From Antedon mediterranea (Eukaryota > Echinodermata > Crinoidea > Comatulida > Antedonidae): 64,000 bases of DNA. Location of the stretch: positions 20,828,501 to 20,892,500 of the forward strand of contig NC_092672.1 in the NCBI RefSeq assembly GCF_964355755.1, in the 5' to 3' direction. Position 1 is the first letter of the stretch. The number at the start of each line of letters is the position of its first letter. The position numbers and the translations under genes were made by a program. The notes under the pieces are model-generated. The model searched no databases. It saw only the letters and a program-made list of their open reading frames with translations, and was not told the DNA's origin. Shown one piece after another: positions 1 to 11,224 of this stretch.

Positions 1-2400
1 ACCACAAAAGATTACAACAGGGAAAATTGATTAATAGATTAATACAATTTAAAGAAGTTAATAATAACACATAAAATGAGTTTTTCAATACTCTATAAAG
101 AGTTGTAAAATAATTTTGCAATATCGATATGAATAAACTATTTGATTTGTTTTCTTTCTTAATATTTCCATAATTTATAAATTCATTTCATTTCAAGTAG
201 CATTTATTATTCTTTAAAATAGAACCTTAACATTTGACAAAAATAAATAATTAAAATAATAATAAATATACTTTTGCTTCAAAAAATAAACATATACAAT
301 TATTTTGAAATGCTAAAAAGAAGAGGCTAAACTACTGTAGAAGTTACTTGTGGCGGGCAAGCCATGTACAATAAAACAAGAAGACCGAACAAAACACATA
401 CAAAAAAACAAACAAATAAACAGGAAGCATAAAGACACTAAACAATATAAATGGTAATTATGGGAATTTAGTAGCCATATGCGGCAGAGGAGATGAAAAA
501 CGGCTGACAATAATCATTTAAAATATACTATTAATTTGATGAAATGTAGTTTTTTACTTAAAATACAGAAAACAATTCCTTGAGATCGGGGTACATGTGA
601 TATCATTAGGAAGTGCATTCAATAATTTAGAGGCACTTATTAGACATTACTACCGTGACATCCTTTAAGAAGTATGAATGAAAAAATGTTTAAGTAACAG
701 AAAAAAAAATAAAAATGTATTTATGATTGATTCCAATGTCCAAATAGAAAAAGACAAAAAGTATTTTATTTAATTACCTTTTCACATATTGTCTAGTAGG
801 CCTATTATAAGCCTAGATGCCTAGGCTAACTCTATTGGTGATGTAACCATCATTTGGTTTTTAGAAAATCATAACATTTAAATAGTACACCTACCGTACT
901 CACTATTAAACAATAGTTTCACACTTTCATTTACTGTATATATGCCAGTTAATCAAAATGGTCATTTTAAAATCAAAACATGCCACTAGCTTAGCTTACT
1001 CTAGTAATGCACATTAATTGTATTATTAGTCCTACTAGATATAAACCAAAATTTAAACCAGTAGCCCAATGGTATTCGTATACAACATGTGAGTTCACAT
1101 GTTTACTAAGGCATTTTTAGCATACACAACATTGCTATATTATGATTTTTTTTATTTGATTTTTGATTTGTTTATTCAATATTCAATAAATACACAAAAA
1201 TACATAAAATAATAATTATGTAAACACTTGTGATTTGATTTGTTCAATATTCAATAAATATTCAAAAAATGTTCTCCTCACATATTAAAAATACATAAAA
1301 TAATAATTATATAAACACTTGTGATAATCAATAAAAAACATAGTATGTGTGGAAGGAAACCTATATAAGTTTAACAACTTTACGCCTAGGCTCCCAGAAA
1401 AAAATAATAAAAAAGTTGGGAAGATGATGATACAAAATACAATATATATCCAAATAAAAAAGGAGAAGGAGAATTGAAAACATCAGACAGTCGAAGATTC
1501 AGGCAAGCTCATTGAAAAAAAAAGGTAATTTTTAAAGAATGCCATACCAAAGATAGAGTAAAAATAATAATTTTTGGGTGCCTACCCATCGAGTAATATA
1601 ATTATAAAAGTATAAACAAACCCTCCTTCTGTATTTTGAATGCTACAAATTGAAAAAATTATTTATTTGTGATAATACTCAAGGAATTTTAAATGTTTTA
1701 AATTGTATTGAACAATTTGAATTAATTAAATAAATTGTTCTATTTCTGATTATTATGCTTTATTATTTAAATTCCTTTTACATATCAATGTTACATACTG
1801 TAATTTTTTTGGGGGGAATAAAGTTACCTATATATATTACATACTGTCATGTGAATAACCTTTAGTGTACAGAACTCAAATTCTTATTTACAGTAAAATT
1901 AAAGGACTATGGACATCTCTGAGTGAAGACATACTTGCTCTGCATAATATTTAATTCCCAACAGTTGATCATTCTAAAGTCATTACATTTTACTAAGAAT
2001 ATAAGCCTGAGTATTCATAACACATTATTAGTGCTTTATCTCGAACTATGAATACAAGAAAAACACAAATTCATAGTATAGGTAAAAAAACTGGGCTTAC
2101 TGAACATGCCATGAATAAACAAGCACGAATGTGCGATACTCGGGGTACAGCAAAAGAAGCTGTAATGACGTCAGGAGATGGGATGTAACGTCACATACAC
2201 ATCAATAACCTTGCTATCAAATACGGGTTTTTTTTTTTTCCGGGAGCAGAAGTACTACAACGAATAAGGGAGGAGTAGTACTTTATAAATCGCATTTTTT
2301 TCGATTGGTACCATGTTTATGACGTCATAATTGACGATTGAAGTATGAACATTTTCTCACTATAGCTTTATTCACCTATTCCCCTAGTATATGCATGCAC
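1..2400. other. gene-poor AT-rich DNA
   Basis: I see no convincing exon or element here. A segment of roughly 90 bp around 1150-1325 is present twice in tandem, with the shared string CAATATTCAATAAAT and the shared block ending in AAACACTTGTGAT. Short open frames lack any family signature and are as expected from composition. Confidence 0.5.
2166..2327. promoter_or_regulatory. pair of CRE-like TGACGTCA palindromes
   Basis: Perfect TGACGTCA octamers lie at 2166-2173 and 2320-2327, with a near match TAACGTCA just after the first. CREB/ATF factors bind this octamer. No transcript start or coding exon can be seen nearby, and similar TGACGTCAC strings occur inside repeats at 20.7 and 21.1 kb, so these may be repeat-borne. 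Confidence 0.2.
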
Positions 2401-3060
2401 TGTTTTAGAGCTGGCAGACAATGCGTAAAGAACTAGTAGGACTTGAAAGTTGGCTCTGTAGTGTCCAGATGGAAAAGAAGAGAGAGTCCTAGACTCGGGT
2501 ACCCCAAGTAAAAAATGTTGAATGCATTGAGTGGTGAAATGGGTAGCTTAGCAGCTGACATAAATAGTAGGATAGACAAGGAATGAGCATCACTAAAGCA
2601 AGGCTAACAATCATTGCTAAACAGAAATGTTATGCAACTTCAAAATAAAACTAAGGATATTTAAAGCTACAACGGATAGTTTGACTATGAATGTGTGAAA
2701 CATCAAATCTAAACAGGATCAGGATACAATAGCTACATGGAAGCTGAATTGCTACGAGTTGAAAGGCATTCTAGAAGCTACAGCCTAAGATTTGGTGACA
2801 TCAAGGAAAAGATCCAATGCAACTTGTAAAGAACATATTTAAAACTGATCTTGACTTAAATATTATTTTGATTGAAAAATGCACACTGAACTGGAAAAAT
2901 CAAGGTGAAGATCTACAGTATGCCTAAGACACATTATCATTTATAGGCGCAGTCGCAGAGATCCATTGTAATTTGAAAAGCTAAGGCTATGAAGGCAACA
3001 CACTTTTATGCCGGCTGCCGACATCCAGAAAAAGCATTTAATGAAGGAAAATGATTAAAA
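2400..3060 (+). pseudogene. possible decayed LINE ORF1-like stretch
   Basis: Plus-strand frames around 2735-2830 read ELLRVERHSRSYSLRFGDIK, which loosely resembles the YSRR-NLRF segment of LINE ORF1 proteins. Frames are broken every few dozen codons. The composition is less AT-rich than the flanks. The assignment is weak; it could be any old coding relic. Confidence 0.2.
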
Positions 3061-3651
3061 ATGGTAATCTTTAAACATATATACTATATGTTGGTCATGA
3101 CTTACAGTAAGTAGGTACAATGTACAATTGATAGTTTATGATTCAGAAATTCTAAACAAATCACCACCTTTGTCATATGCATAATGTATTTAATTTAAAA
3201 ACTGTTATGAACATTTCAGAACACAATTATTGATTTTTTTTATTACAAAATATAACCAGATTTATTATTGACAAAAGAACTATGAGATTCGCTTTTTATA
3301 AATCATTAAACAAAAAAGAATGGCTTTATTTACAAGTCAACTGAAATCTAATAACATAGAACATTTTTCGGTTATTATAAATTAATTTTTTTAATCAAAT
3401 TTAATAAGCATAATCTATTTAATAATTGTTTTATATCATCTTATCAACTATTGTACTTTTTTCCCTACGATTTCTAAACCAACGAGAATTACAAAAACTA
3501 ATGCAGAGCTTATTGATTATTTTTACACAAACAATAGGCCTACTAATTTTGATATTTTATCGGGTATTACAATTCAGACATCTCTGATCATTTACCTATT
3601 TAAAAAATAATTGATTATGGTTGACGTTCCTGACCATTCAGACTGAATTAA

Positions 3652-3736
3652 GCCCTTTTCACATAGAATTGCGGCAATATCCCAGTAAGCAAGCCGGTAT
3701 TATTGCCGTTATTTTACCAGTTTCTGTGTGAAAGGC
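3652..3736. repeat. short foldback MITE-like element
   Basis: The ends CCCTTTTCACATAGAA (3653-3668) and TTCTGTGTGAAAGGC (3722-3736) are imperfect inverted repeats. A second inverted pair (GCGGCAATA and TATTGCCG) lies inside. A related TTTTCACACAG string is at about 4324. No clear target duplication was found. Confidence 0.35.
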
Positions 3737-4904
3737 CACAGTGAAAAGGCGCACTATTTAAAGATTACTGTCTTCATAGAATAGAGGTCGCACTTTTTTA
3801 GAAAAAAAAATGGAGGGCACTGCCGACGAAACATGCCATGTGCCCACATGTTTGCTGATGTTGTTTGGTGTGTCCGTCGTTTAGTTTTATTGGTTTTTAT
3901 TATGGTGCATAAAACCTATATTTTTGCCCAACACCACTCCGTGCTACTAACTGCCTGATCGTGGTGGCCATTATACAGAAACAAAATCTATTAGGCCTAC
4001 AAATAGTTTCGAATTTAATTATCAGAAGCTGTTATGAGCTAGCACCAGGCGCGCACACCAGAGGATATTCCCGCTAGAACTATGCTAACTAGGGCCTAGG
4101 CTTACGTACGTTACAGCAAGTTAAATAATCTTTGGACCAACATCTGTTATATTTTTATTATTATTGCCCGTATTCTTTCATTGTATTATTTAACCTAAAA
4201 AAATATATATTGATATAATCTAATAATTTGGCATAAAATAATTGCCACAGTCTTTCTCAATCAAGTAAAATGTCCCGAATTTATCCTTGCTTCACTGCGT
4301 AAGCAGGCCTTATATCGTGGACTTTTCACACAGATCAGGCTTACAGTACGACCGTGACGGTAGCTGCATTAAGGGGTTTTACCCTTTTCGCACATATAGA
4401 GATATAAGGGGCATTTTGCTTTGATCTTTGTCAAACTGATTCGTTTAAACTATACAGTTAATTCTAATGTTGGATACATTTTTTTATATACTTTTTGCAG
4501 TTCAAGAAAAAAAACCCAAACACTAAAACAACTATGGATGACACCACTCTACCTACACCATCTAAACAAAGTTAGTAAACATAAGCATAAACTTTAACAA
4601 ATTCATAAATGTTCAAATATCTCAAGATATAAAAAGTATAGCAACATTATTACTGCACTCTGTAAAATTTCAAAGAAAAAAATGCTACAAAACTAAATTC
4701 AATCAGATTAAATGTAACATAAAAAATGAGAAGTAATACATTCTGTAATTAATCCTGGTAAAGAAAGTAGAAATACACCTCATGTTTAACAAATTAATGA
4801 TGAATATTTTTATGATACAAACATAATTAGTCAGAATGTAATTAAATTATTTTTCAAAAATGTGTAAAACTCTGTAATTCTAACCAAAAACTTTTGATGT
4901 TGCA

Positions 4905-5595
4905 TGGAGTAAAGAATTATTCTTTACTCCATGGATGTTGTAAACCATGATATTTTTAAGTGGTTTCGCTATGGTATTTGGGGGCCTTTCTTAGATTGGT
5001 TTAAAAACTATTTTACAGATCAAAATCGTTATTTCAAATTAATAATTAGTAAATCTTCCAGACAACCTTTTTTATGCAAATGATACAACTTTCTTTTATT
5101 TCAATAACAATATTGATGTATTGTTAAACTTTTTAAATTTAACTGAATCAACTTTTTCATACATTATGATTTACTATATTATAACTCTAAAAAATATATA
5201 TATATAAAATATCAGAAATTATAATGTTTTACTCAAATATCAATATGAAAGATATAAATGTTTATTTGAATTTGAATTTGAAAGAGTTAAGTAAGCTAGT
5301 GAATGGTTCACTACAAACCAATTATTAATTAATATGGCTAAAACAAATTGTATTAGATATACATTTTTACACACAATTGTTATATTTTTTAATGGAATAT
5401 TAATTGAAATAATAAGTGAAGTCCATTCCTTGGTCTTTTAATTAGATTATTGGCTGCCAATAATTTTTATCAAAAAATATATAAATATATTAGTATTCTA
5501 AACAAATTAAAATAAAATGTTTTACTTATACACTGTACTGTAACATTGTTTGGGCTGGTGATTACGCCCCCTCTAATCCGAGGGTGAAGGTTTAG
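4905..5595 (+). pseudogene. decayed non-LTR reverse transcriptase (LINE) fragment
   Basis: Pieces of a LINE reverse transcriptase can be read on the plus strand with frame changes. They are a DVVNHDIFKWF segment (RT motif A, usually DAFDxVNHxxL) followed by GPFLDWFKNYFTD, then YANDTTFFYF (the YADD block with N for the first D), then SEWFTTNQLLINMAKTNC, then TLYCNIVWAGDYAP near 5550. The order and spacing match jockey/CR1-type RTs. The GVPQGSxLGP block is deleted between the first and second pieces. It is certainly inactive. The precise clade is not resolvable by eye. Confidence 0.55.
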
Positions 5596-7029
5596 CAATT
5601 ATTTTTAAACCAAAAAATAATGCTTAACCACAAAATTAAGTATTTAACAAAAATATATTTAAATTTCTTAACTGACAAGCCAAGTGAGCTGTACACTACT
5701 GATTCAATCATTTTTAAGTTGTTTAAATGAGTTTTGCTATGTTTTTTGGAGGATTGCAGAGTTTGGCAATTATTTATAAACAAAAAATAATGTTTTACCC
5801 CAAATATAAGTGGAATAGTCTTGATTTAACCATTGTTTCTAATTGTAAAAACTTTTAAATGATATTTGAAAAATCATTATCTGATGAAATAATATGCTAT
5901 TGTCTATATTTCTGTTGATTTTATTTATTTATTTTAAGTTTTGGTTCCTGTATAGTTATTACCTTTATTCATGTAATTCACTTTATGTTTTCATGCTACT
6001 TTTTAAACAAATTAATGTAACCTAAATATATTTTCTGTTTTGTATTCATTTGACCATTACGAAAAAAATTGTATTGAACTTTAACTTGATAATATTGTTA
6101 TTTGTTTTTCAACTCATCACAAGCCCTCAAAATGAGTGCTTATGTTTTTTATATGTACATTTGGATAAAAAGAAAAAGCCAGTATACAATCTAAATTAAT
6201 AGTTATACATTAAATCAGGGCAATTATTAAATAAGTCAATGTACATTTTATTTTGATTTCAAATCTCAGGGAATAATTAATTTATGTGTGAAATTATAGG
6301 ACAATTCTCAATAAAAAAACATTATAACAATACTGCTTGCACATTAGATGAATGAGAAACTTCAATCACTGAATGTCAGTAATTCTTAAATAATTGACAG
6401 AAGGTGAAAAGGTGTAAAACTAATCAAAGATTTAACATTACAAGAAATAATTCAGAAACAGAAGGACTTGATTGTTCCATAGTTTTGTACCACAATACTG
6501 TAAATGAAATTCTGTATTTACCTAAAATAATACAAGGTTTAGGTAAAAGGAAAATTAACATTTAGTGCATATTTTATTTTTAATTTTTACAAAAATACTA
6601 CATAGTGTAAATTTTAGTTTATTTAAAATATTAAATAATTCAGTGTTTGAACTATAAAGAACTATTGGTGGTTGGACATTATTGTTGGACACGATACCTG
6701 GGTCTTTATACATGCTGATATAGAGAGTAGAAGGCATGGAACCACATTAGCACTATTTAGTCAGTGAAATCGACTAGTAGCCACATGCTAGAAAGATGTC
6801 CTATTCACGCTGCCGTGCTGTTTAAGGATATTTTACGAAGATGTGGGTACAATATGTATCTATTTGGACTGCATAGCATTCGCTGGGTTGGTGTTACCTT
6901 AGCCGCTAACGCAGGGGTTTAAGGTAGGTTGTTAAAAAAGCATGACCGATGAAAGGTAAGCCACATGTTAAAGGTTTCCTAGTCGTTGGGCTTATAGTAA
7001 TATTGTTATATATGCATTAAGCAATATGT
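5596..7029. other. intergenic, no gene seen
   Basis: AT-rich sequence without recognisable exons. Two diverged direct repeats containing AACAAAAAATAATG-like strings lie near 5600-5640 and 5767-5810. Small open frames have no family features. Confidence 0.45.
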
Positions 7030-7034
7030 GTACT

Positions 7035-7160
7035 TGTGATATGTCATACATATGACTCGTGCTCGGTATCCATTTTGTAGAGAGAGATTACTTTAATGAA
7101 CAACAGAGGGCGGCCTAACTATTTACAGTATGATGTACTGTATGTGGTCAATACACTACA
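7035..7160 (-). repeat. 3' LTR of the gypsy element
   Basis: 126 bp, TG...CA. It matches the other LTR except for one G/A change near the start and a 5-bp excess, where TA of the other LTR is TACTGTA here (7136-7142). Both LTRs share a second TACAGTA (7124-7130). An LTR of this length is very short for Ty3/gypsy. Confidence 0.92.
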
Positions 7161-7177
7161 ATTCTTCCCCTTTAGAT
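7161..7177 (-). other. polypurine tract
   Basis: Read on the minus strand, a purine run AAAGGGGAAG lies directly before the 3' LTR. This is the expected position of the plus-strand DNA primer. Confidence 0.7.
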
Positions 7178-7362
7178 TCAATGGTAATAACATTTTAAAT
7201 AGCATTAAGCTTTAAGGTATATTGCTCGTTATAAGATTTATTTATTTTTTTTAAACTGTTCTGATAATAAAGTGTTTCAATCTCAAGTGTCCGTAGTCTC
7301 ATTATTTATATTGTTATCATTATGATTATTGTTAACTGTATTGAGTTATGTCTAAAGGTCCA

Positions 7363-8440
7363 TTATAAATCAAGTCTGTTAGGTGGTTTCCTGTTCCTCT
7401 GTGGGTATCTCCTTGGTGGTGGTTGTTGTGGAATCTCAACTGGTTGTTGTATTTCCGGTGGTGGTGTTGGTGTTGCTGAGATAGCTGGTTCTAAATCAAC
7501 AGGATCTATATCTGGAGGTGTCTCTAGATCTAGTGTTAAGCCACTGCTTAGGATTTGATCAATGTGTCTTTTCCAAATCATGTCTGGTCCAACTTTGACT
7601 TCATATGACAACTTTCCAGTTTTCCTATGAATAATTCCAACTATCCACTTCTGACTCTTTGATCTATAGTCACGAACACACACTTTGTCTCCTTCTTTGA
7701 ATTCTCTAAGCTTCTTTTCGCTAGTTGGTTTTCTCTGGCTTTCCTGGTTATTTTCAACTTTTTGACGTAAGTCAGGTATAATGCAATCTAGTCTGGTGCG
7801 TAGTTGTCTTCCAATAAACATCATTGCTGGAGATATTCCAGTTGTGTTGTGTTGGGCATTTCTATATGCTAATAGAAAGTTTGCAAGTTTTTGTTTTGTG
7901 TCGTTTCCTTCTTTTGCCGATTTGAGTGCTCCTTTAAATGATTGCACAAAACGTTCTGCTAACCCATTGGTTGCTGGGTGGTATGGTGCTGATTTGATGT
8001 GTCTAATACCATTATTCTTGAGAAACATTTCAAATTCTTCTGACACAAATTGCGGACCATTGTCCGATACCAACTGCTTTGGTAGTCCATACCTCGCAAA
8101 TAAATCACGCAACAGAGTTATTGATTTGCTTGATGTCGCTGTGGTCGTAGGCAATACCTCAGGCCACTTGGATTGTGCATCCACAACTACCAGATACATT
8201 ATGTTGTTTATTGGTCCCGCATAGTCGATGTGGATACGTTCCCACGGACTGCTCGGCCACTGCCATGGATGTAGGGGTGCTTTCTGAGGTTCATGCAGTG
8301 TCTTTTGGCATCCACTACAGGTTTTTGCTAATTTCTCTATGTCAGCATCCACTCTCGGCCACCAAACATAGCTCCTTGCCAAGGACTTCATTTTTACAAT
8401 GCCCAAATGTCCTTCATGTAACTCGTCAAGTACTCTTGCT
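7363..8440 (-). pseudogene. integrase domain of gypsy pol
   Basis: The open frame of up to 391 codons covers a whole integrase. It has an N-terminal zinc-binding HHCC module (two His in LHEGHLG, then CSGC), a DDE core with D in HIDYAGP, D in VSDNGPQF and E in NGLAERF, and a C-terminal chromatin/SH3-like region followed by a proline-rich tail. The first codons of the open frame (above about 8440) overlap the RT frame in another phase and are not part of the domain; the true protein would be a pol polyprotein. All three DDE acidic residues are present, so this part is little decayed. It is called a pseudogene because pol is interrupted upstream. Confidence 0.85.
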
Positions 8441-9536
8441 CTGAATTTTGGTGATGATTCGCGTACCCCATAGCAAACATCCATCAAAAATTGACAGTTC
8501 ATCACGTCGTCTATGGAATGGTTCAAATTCCGGATCACAGCTCTTAGGCCAACCCTTCATTGTGTAATCATACACCTTTGACATTGTTGGGTTGTGTAAT
8601 GTCTCAATCTTGACTCCATCAATGTTGTGTGACAATATGGCTCCTAAGCCATATGGAGAAGCATCTGTAGCTAGCTTAACAGGCAATGTTGGGTCATAAT
8701 GTGTTAACACATTATCTGCAGTCACAAGTTGTTTGGCTTTATTAAACGCCATCTCGCAATCCTTTGTCCATGTCCATTTTTCCTTTTTCTCTAACAGTTT
8801 ATTCAACGGATGAATTTCTGTAGCTAAGTCTTTCAGGAATCGATGGTAATAGTTGATCAATCCCAAGAATGATCTGAGTTCACTTACGGTTGTAGGTTTG
8901 GGAGCATTTCTAACAGCTTCAATCTTGTCCTCAGTTTTATGTAATCCATTTTTATCTATCACATGACCACAAAAAACGACCTTTTCTTTGAAGAATTCAC
9001 ACTTCTTGTCATTGAGGCACAGTCCTCTATCACTGAGAACCTTTAATACTTTTTCTAGATTCCTTAAATGTTCTTCATGAGTAGTGCCAGTAATAATCAT
9101 GTCGTCAAGTAGACACTGGACTCCCGGAATACCATTCAGGATTTGTTCCATGGTCCGCTGCCATATGGCAGGGGCAGATGCAATGCCATACACTAGTCGA
9201 TTAAACTGGAATAGCCCTTTGTGTGTATTTATGGTCAGCATGTTTCTGGATTCTTCTTCCATCTCTAAATGTAAATATGCTTGTTTCAAATCTAGTTTGG
9301 TGAACTTCTGTCCACCCGCTAAGGTTGCGAAAACATCCTCGATTCTTGGAAGAGGGTAGCAGTCCACTTTTAAGTTTGGATTTACTGTAACTTTGTAGTC
9401 TCCACACAACCTGACATCTCCATTACTTTTTGGTACAGGCACTATTGGGGTTGCCCAATCACTAGTTTGAATCGGGGTGATGATTCCCTGACTCTCGAGG
9501 TTCCTTAATTCGGCTTCAACTGCAGGTCGAAGTGCA
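8426..9536 (-). pseudogene. gypsy reverse transcriptase with truncated RNase H
   Basis: The open frame has RT motif A (KLDLKQAY), the VYGIASAPAIWQ block, the catalytic block QCLLDDM, and the connection segment with ELRSFLGLINYYHRFL. In most Ty3/gypsy RTs the catalytic block is YLDD; here the tyrosine position is leucine. RNase H starts normally (LATDASPYGLGAILSH) but its remaining catalytic region is missing. The frame jumps straight to the linker that normally follows RNase H. Near 8440 the frame is lost again, by a one-base class of shift, before integrase. The annotated methionine start is not meaningful; the domain joins protease at about 9537. Confidence 0.85.
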
Positions 9537-10824
9537 TACAGTATGGTACATTCCTTGCCTTAATAAAAACTGGTTGTGCTCCATCCTGTAAGGTAAGTTT
9601 ACCTTTTACCCCATTCACCTTTCCAATTTTGTTAAAGAGTTTTGGAAATTTATTCAGTATTGCTGGTACATCAGCTTTGTTGTGGTCAGCCTTCACTGTG
9701 AAGACGCTGGCCCAGTCTAACTTGATATGTGTCAACCACTGACGACCAAACAACGGGGGTCCACCTCTTTCTACTACATATAGTTTTCCATCGTGTTTCT
9801 GTCCGTTGTATTCTACTTTGGCCTTCAAATACCCTTTTGTCTTTACTTCTTCTCCAGTATAAGTTCTAAGTTGAACTTTGGTCGGCAACAAGTCTGTATT
9901 CCTAAAATATTTCTCAAAATCTTCTGTCGAAATCAACGAGAGTGCACTGCCAGTATCCACTATCATGTCCAATGGGATATTATCTATCGTTGGTTTTATC
10001 TTCACTGATTTCCCAACGTCTACATTATTAACATACACCATGGCTAGAAGGTTGTCTTCTTCTTCATCAACAACATTCACTCGCTTACCCTTCTTAGTTT
10101 GGTGTGGTGTTTGTTTTGATTTACTCCGGCATGCAGCCTTGATATGTCCCTTCTTTTTACAGTTATGGCACTCAACTTCTTTGTACCGGCAGTCGTTTGC
10201 CTTATGACCACCCTTGTTGCAGCGATAACATAATTGCTGCTTATTATAGTGTTTCACGTTTATCTTGTTCACAGTACTCTGTGGTTCTTCTTTAAACTGT
10301 TGTTGTAGTAGCGAAGCATCCTTCGTTGCAGTTTCCATAGCAACTGCCATTTGTAGCGCTTTTGCTAATGTAAGCTTTGCCTCAGCCAACAGTCTTTTTT
10401 GTATACTGCCTGACCTAATTCCGCAAACAAGACGATCCCGCAGGGCGTCATTTAGCTGTGCTCCAAATTCACAGTGTTTGGTGAGGCGTCGTAAATCCGC
10501 TAAATAGGCCTGGATTGTTTCACCTTCATGCTGCTCACGTTTGTGAAACCTGAATCTTTCAGCTATAACTAGAGGTTTAGGACTCAGATGCCTTTCCAAC
10601 GAATCCACAAGTTCCGGAAATGTTTTGGTTGATGGTAAATCAGGTGCCACTAAGTTCTTCAGAAGACCGTAAGTCTTAGGCCCTATCAAGCTGAGTAACG
10701 TAGGTACACGCTTGTCGTCATCCACGTCGTTTGCCATGAAATATGCCTCTAACCTTTCCACATAGGAGGCCCAGTCCTCTGCCTCGCCGTCATACGGATC
10801 GAGTCTACCAATTATAGTACTCAT
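9505..10824 (-). CDS. gypsy Gag-protease polyprotein
   Basis: 439 codons from an ATG just downstream of the primer-binding site. Residues about 10-170 are a retrotransposon capsid-like region (EDWASYVERLEAYF...). Two CCHC zinc knuckles follow at about 199-212 (CYRCNKGGHKANDC) and 219-232. An aspartic protease with DTGS at about 290-293 follows in the same frame. The last ten or so codons after NVPY are out of phase with RT, so the stop at 9505 is an artefact of the break at 9537-9543. Gag packages element RNA and the protease cuts the polyprotein; no host role is implied. Confidence 0.85.
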   Translation of the reverse strand: MSTIIGRLDPYDGEAEDWASYVERLEAYFMANDVDDDKRVPTLLSLIGPKTYGLLKNLVAPDLPSTKTFPELVDSLERHLSPKPLVIAERFRFHKREQHEGETIQAYLADLRRLTKHCEFGAQLNDALRDRLVCGIRSGSIQKRLLAEAKLTLAKALQMAVAMETATKDASLLQQQFKEEPQSTVNKINVKHYNKQQLCYRCNKGGHKANDCRYKEVECHNCKKKGHIKAACRSKSKQTPHQTKKGKRVNVVDEEEDNLLAMVYVNNVDVGKSVKIKPTIDNIPLDMIVDTGSALSLISTEDFEKYFRNTDLLPTKVQLRTYTGEEVKTKGYLKAKVEYNGQKHDGKLYVVERGGPPLFGRQWLTHIKLDWASVFTVKADHNKADVPAILNKFPKLFNKIGKVNGVKGKLTLQDGAQPVFIKARNVPYCMHFDLQLKPN

Positions 10825-10905
10825 CTTAGCAGATTGTAGAATATTAACTATTGAATATTCTTACTCACAGATTAATCTTCTTATTGACGCGCTTTCCGTT
10901 ATATT

Positions 10906-10915
10906 CTCGTCGCCA
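10906..10915 (-). other. primer-binding site, tRNA-Ser type
   Basis: Read on the minus strand two bases after the 5' LTR is TGGCGACGAG. Its complement CTCGTCGCCA equals the CCA-bearing 3' end expected for an animal tRNA-Ser(GCT). mag-lineage elements are known to prime from tRNA-Ser. The tRNA identity comes from memory of animal tRNA sequences. Confidence 0.75.
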
Positions 10916-10917
10916 AT

Positions 10918-11038
10918 TGTGATATATCATACATATGACTCGTGCTCGGTATCCATTTTGTAGAGAGAGATTACTTTAATGAACAACAGAGGGCGGCCTA
11001 ACTATTTACAGTATGATGTATGTGGTCAATACACTACA
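10918..11038 (-). repeat. 5' LTR of the gypsy element
   Basis: 121 bp, TG...CA, upstream in the sense of the element. Flanked outside by GTACT, the target duplication. It has TA where the other LTR has TACTGTA, and so serves as the unoccupied reference for that 5-bp difference. Confidence 0.92.
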
Positions 11039-11224
11039 GTACTGTGAATAAAGTGTTTGTAACAAGCAATTTTACGTCTCTTGACCGTTATTTAACATTC
11101 TTGATACGGTGCTCTACTACAAGGAAAGGGAAGTTGAACTATTCTGTCTTAAAAAGGGTGGAACCGGTAAGATAAATTTAGTTTTACTAAACTATAGCAC
11201 AAAAATAAAAATTTGAAATTGCAT

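Larger units (their letters stand above)
7035..11038 (-). mobile_element. mag-like Ty3/gypsy LTR retrotransposon, defective
   Basis: This is a 4004-bp element on the minus strand, bounded by LTRs of 126 bp (7035-7160) and 121 bp (10918-11038) that begin TG and end CA. The 5-bp direct repeat GTACT flanks it exactly (7030-7034 and 11039-11043), so it is one full insertion. Transcription runs from high to low coordinates: LTR, primer-binding site, gag-protease, RT, RNase H remnant, integrase, polypurine tract, LTR. The tRNA-Ser-type primer site and single-block gag/protease agree with the mag lineage. It is defective: the frame changes between protease and RT, most of RNase H is deleted, and a further frame change precedes integrase. 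The LTRs differ by one substitution and one 5-bp indel, so the insertion is fairly recent. Confidence 0.9.
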
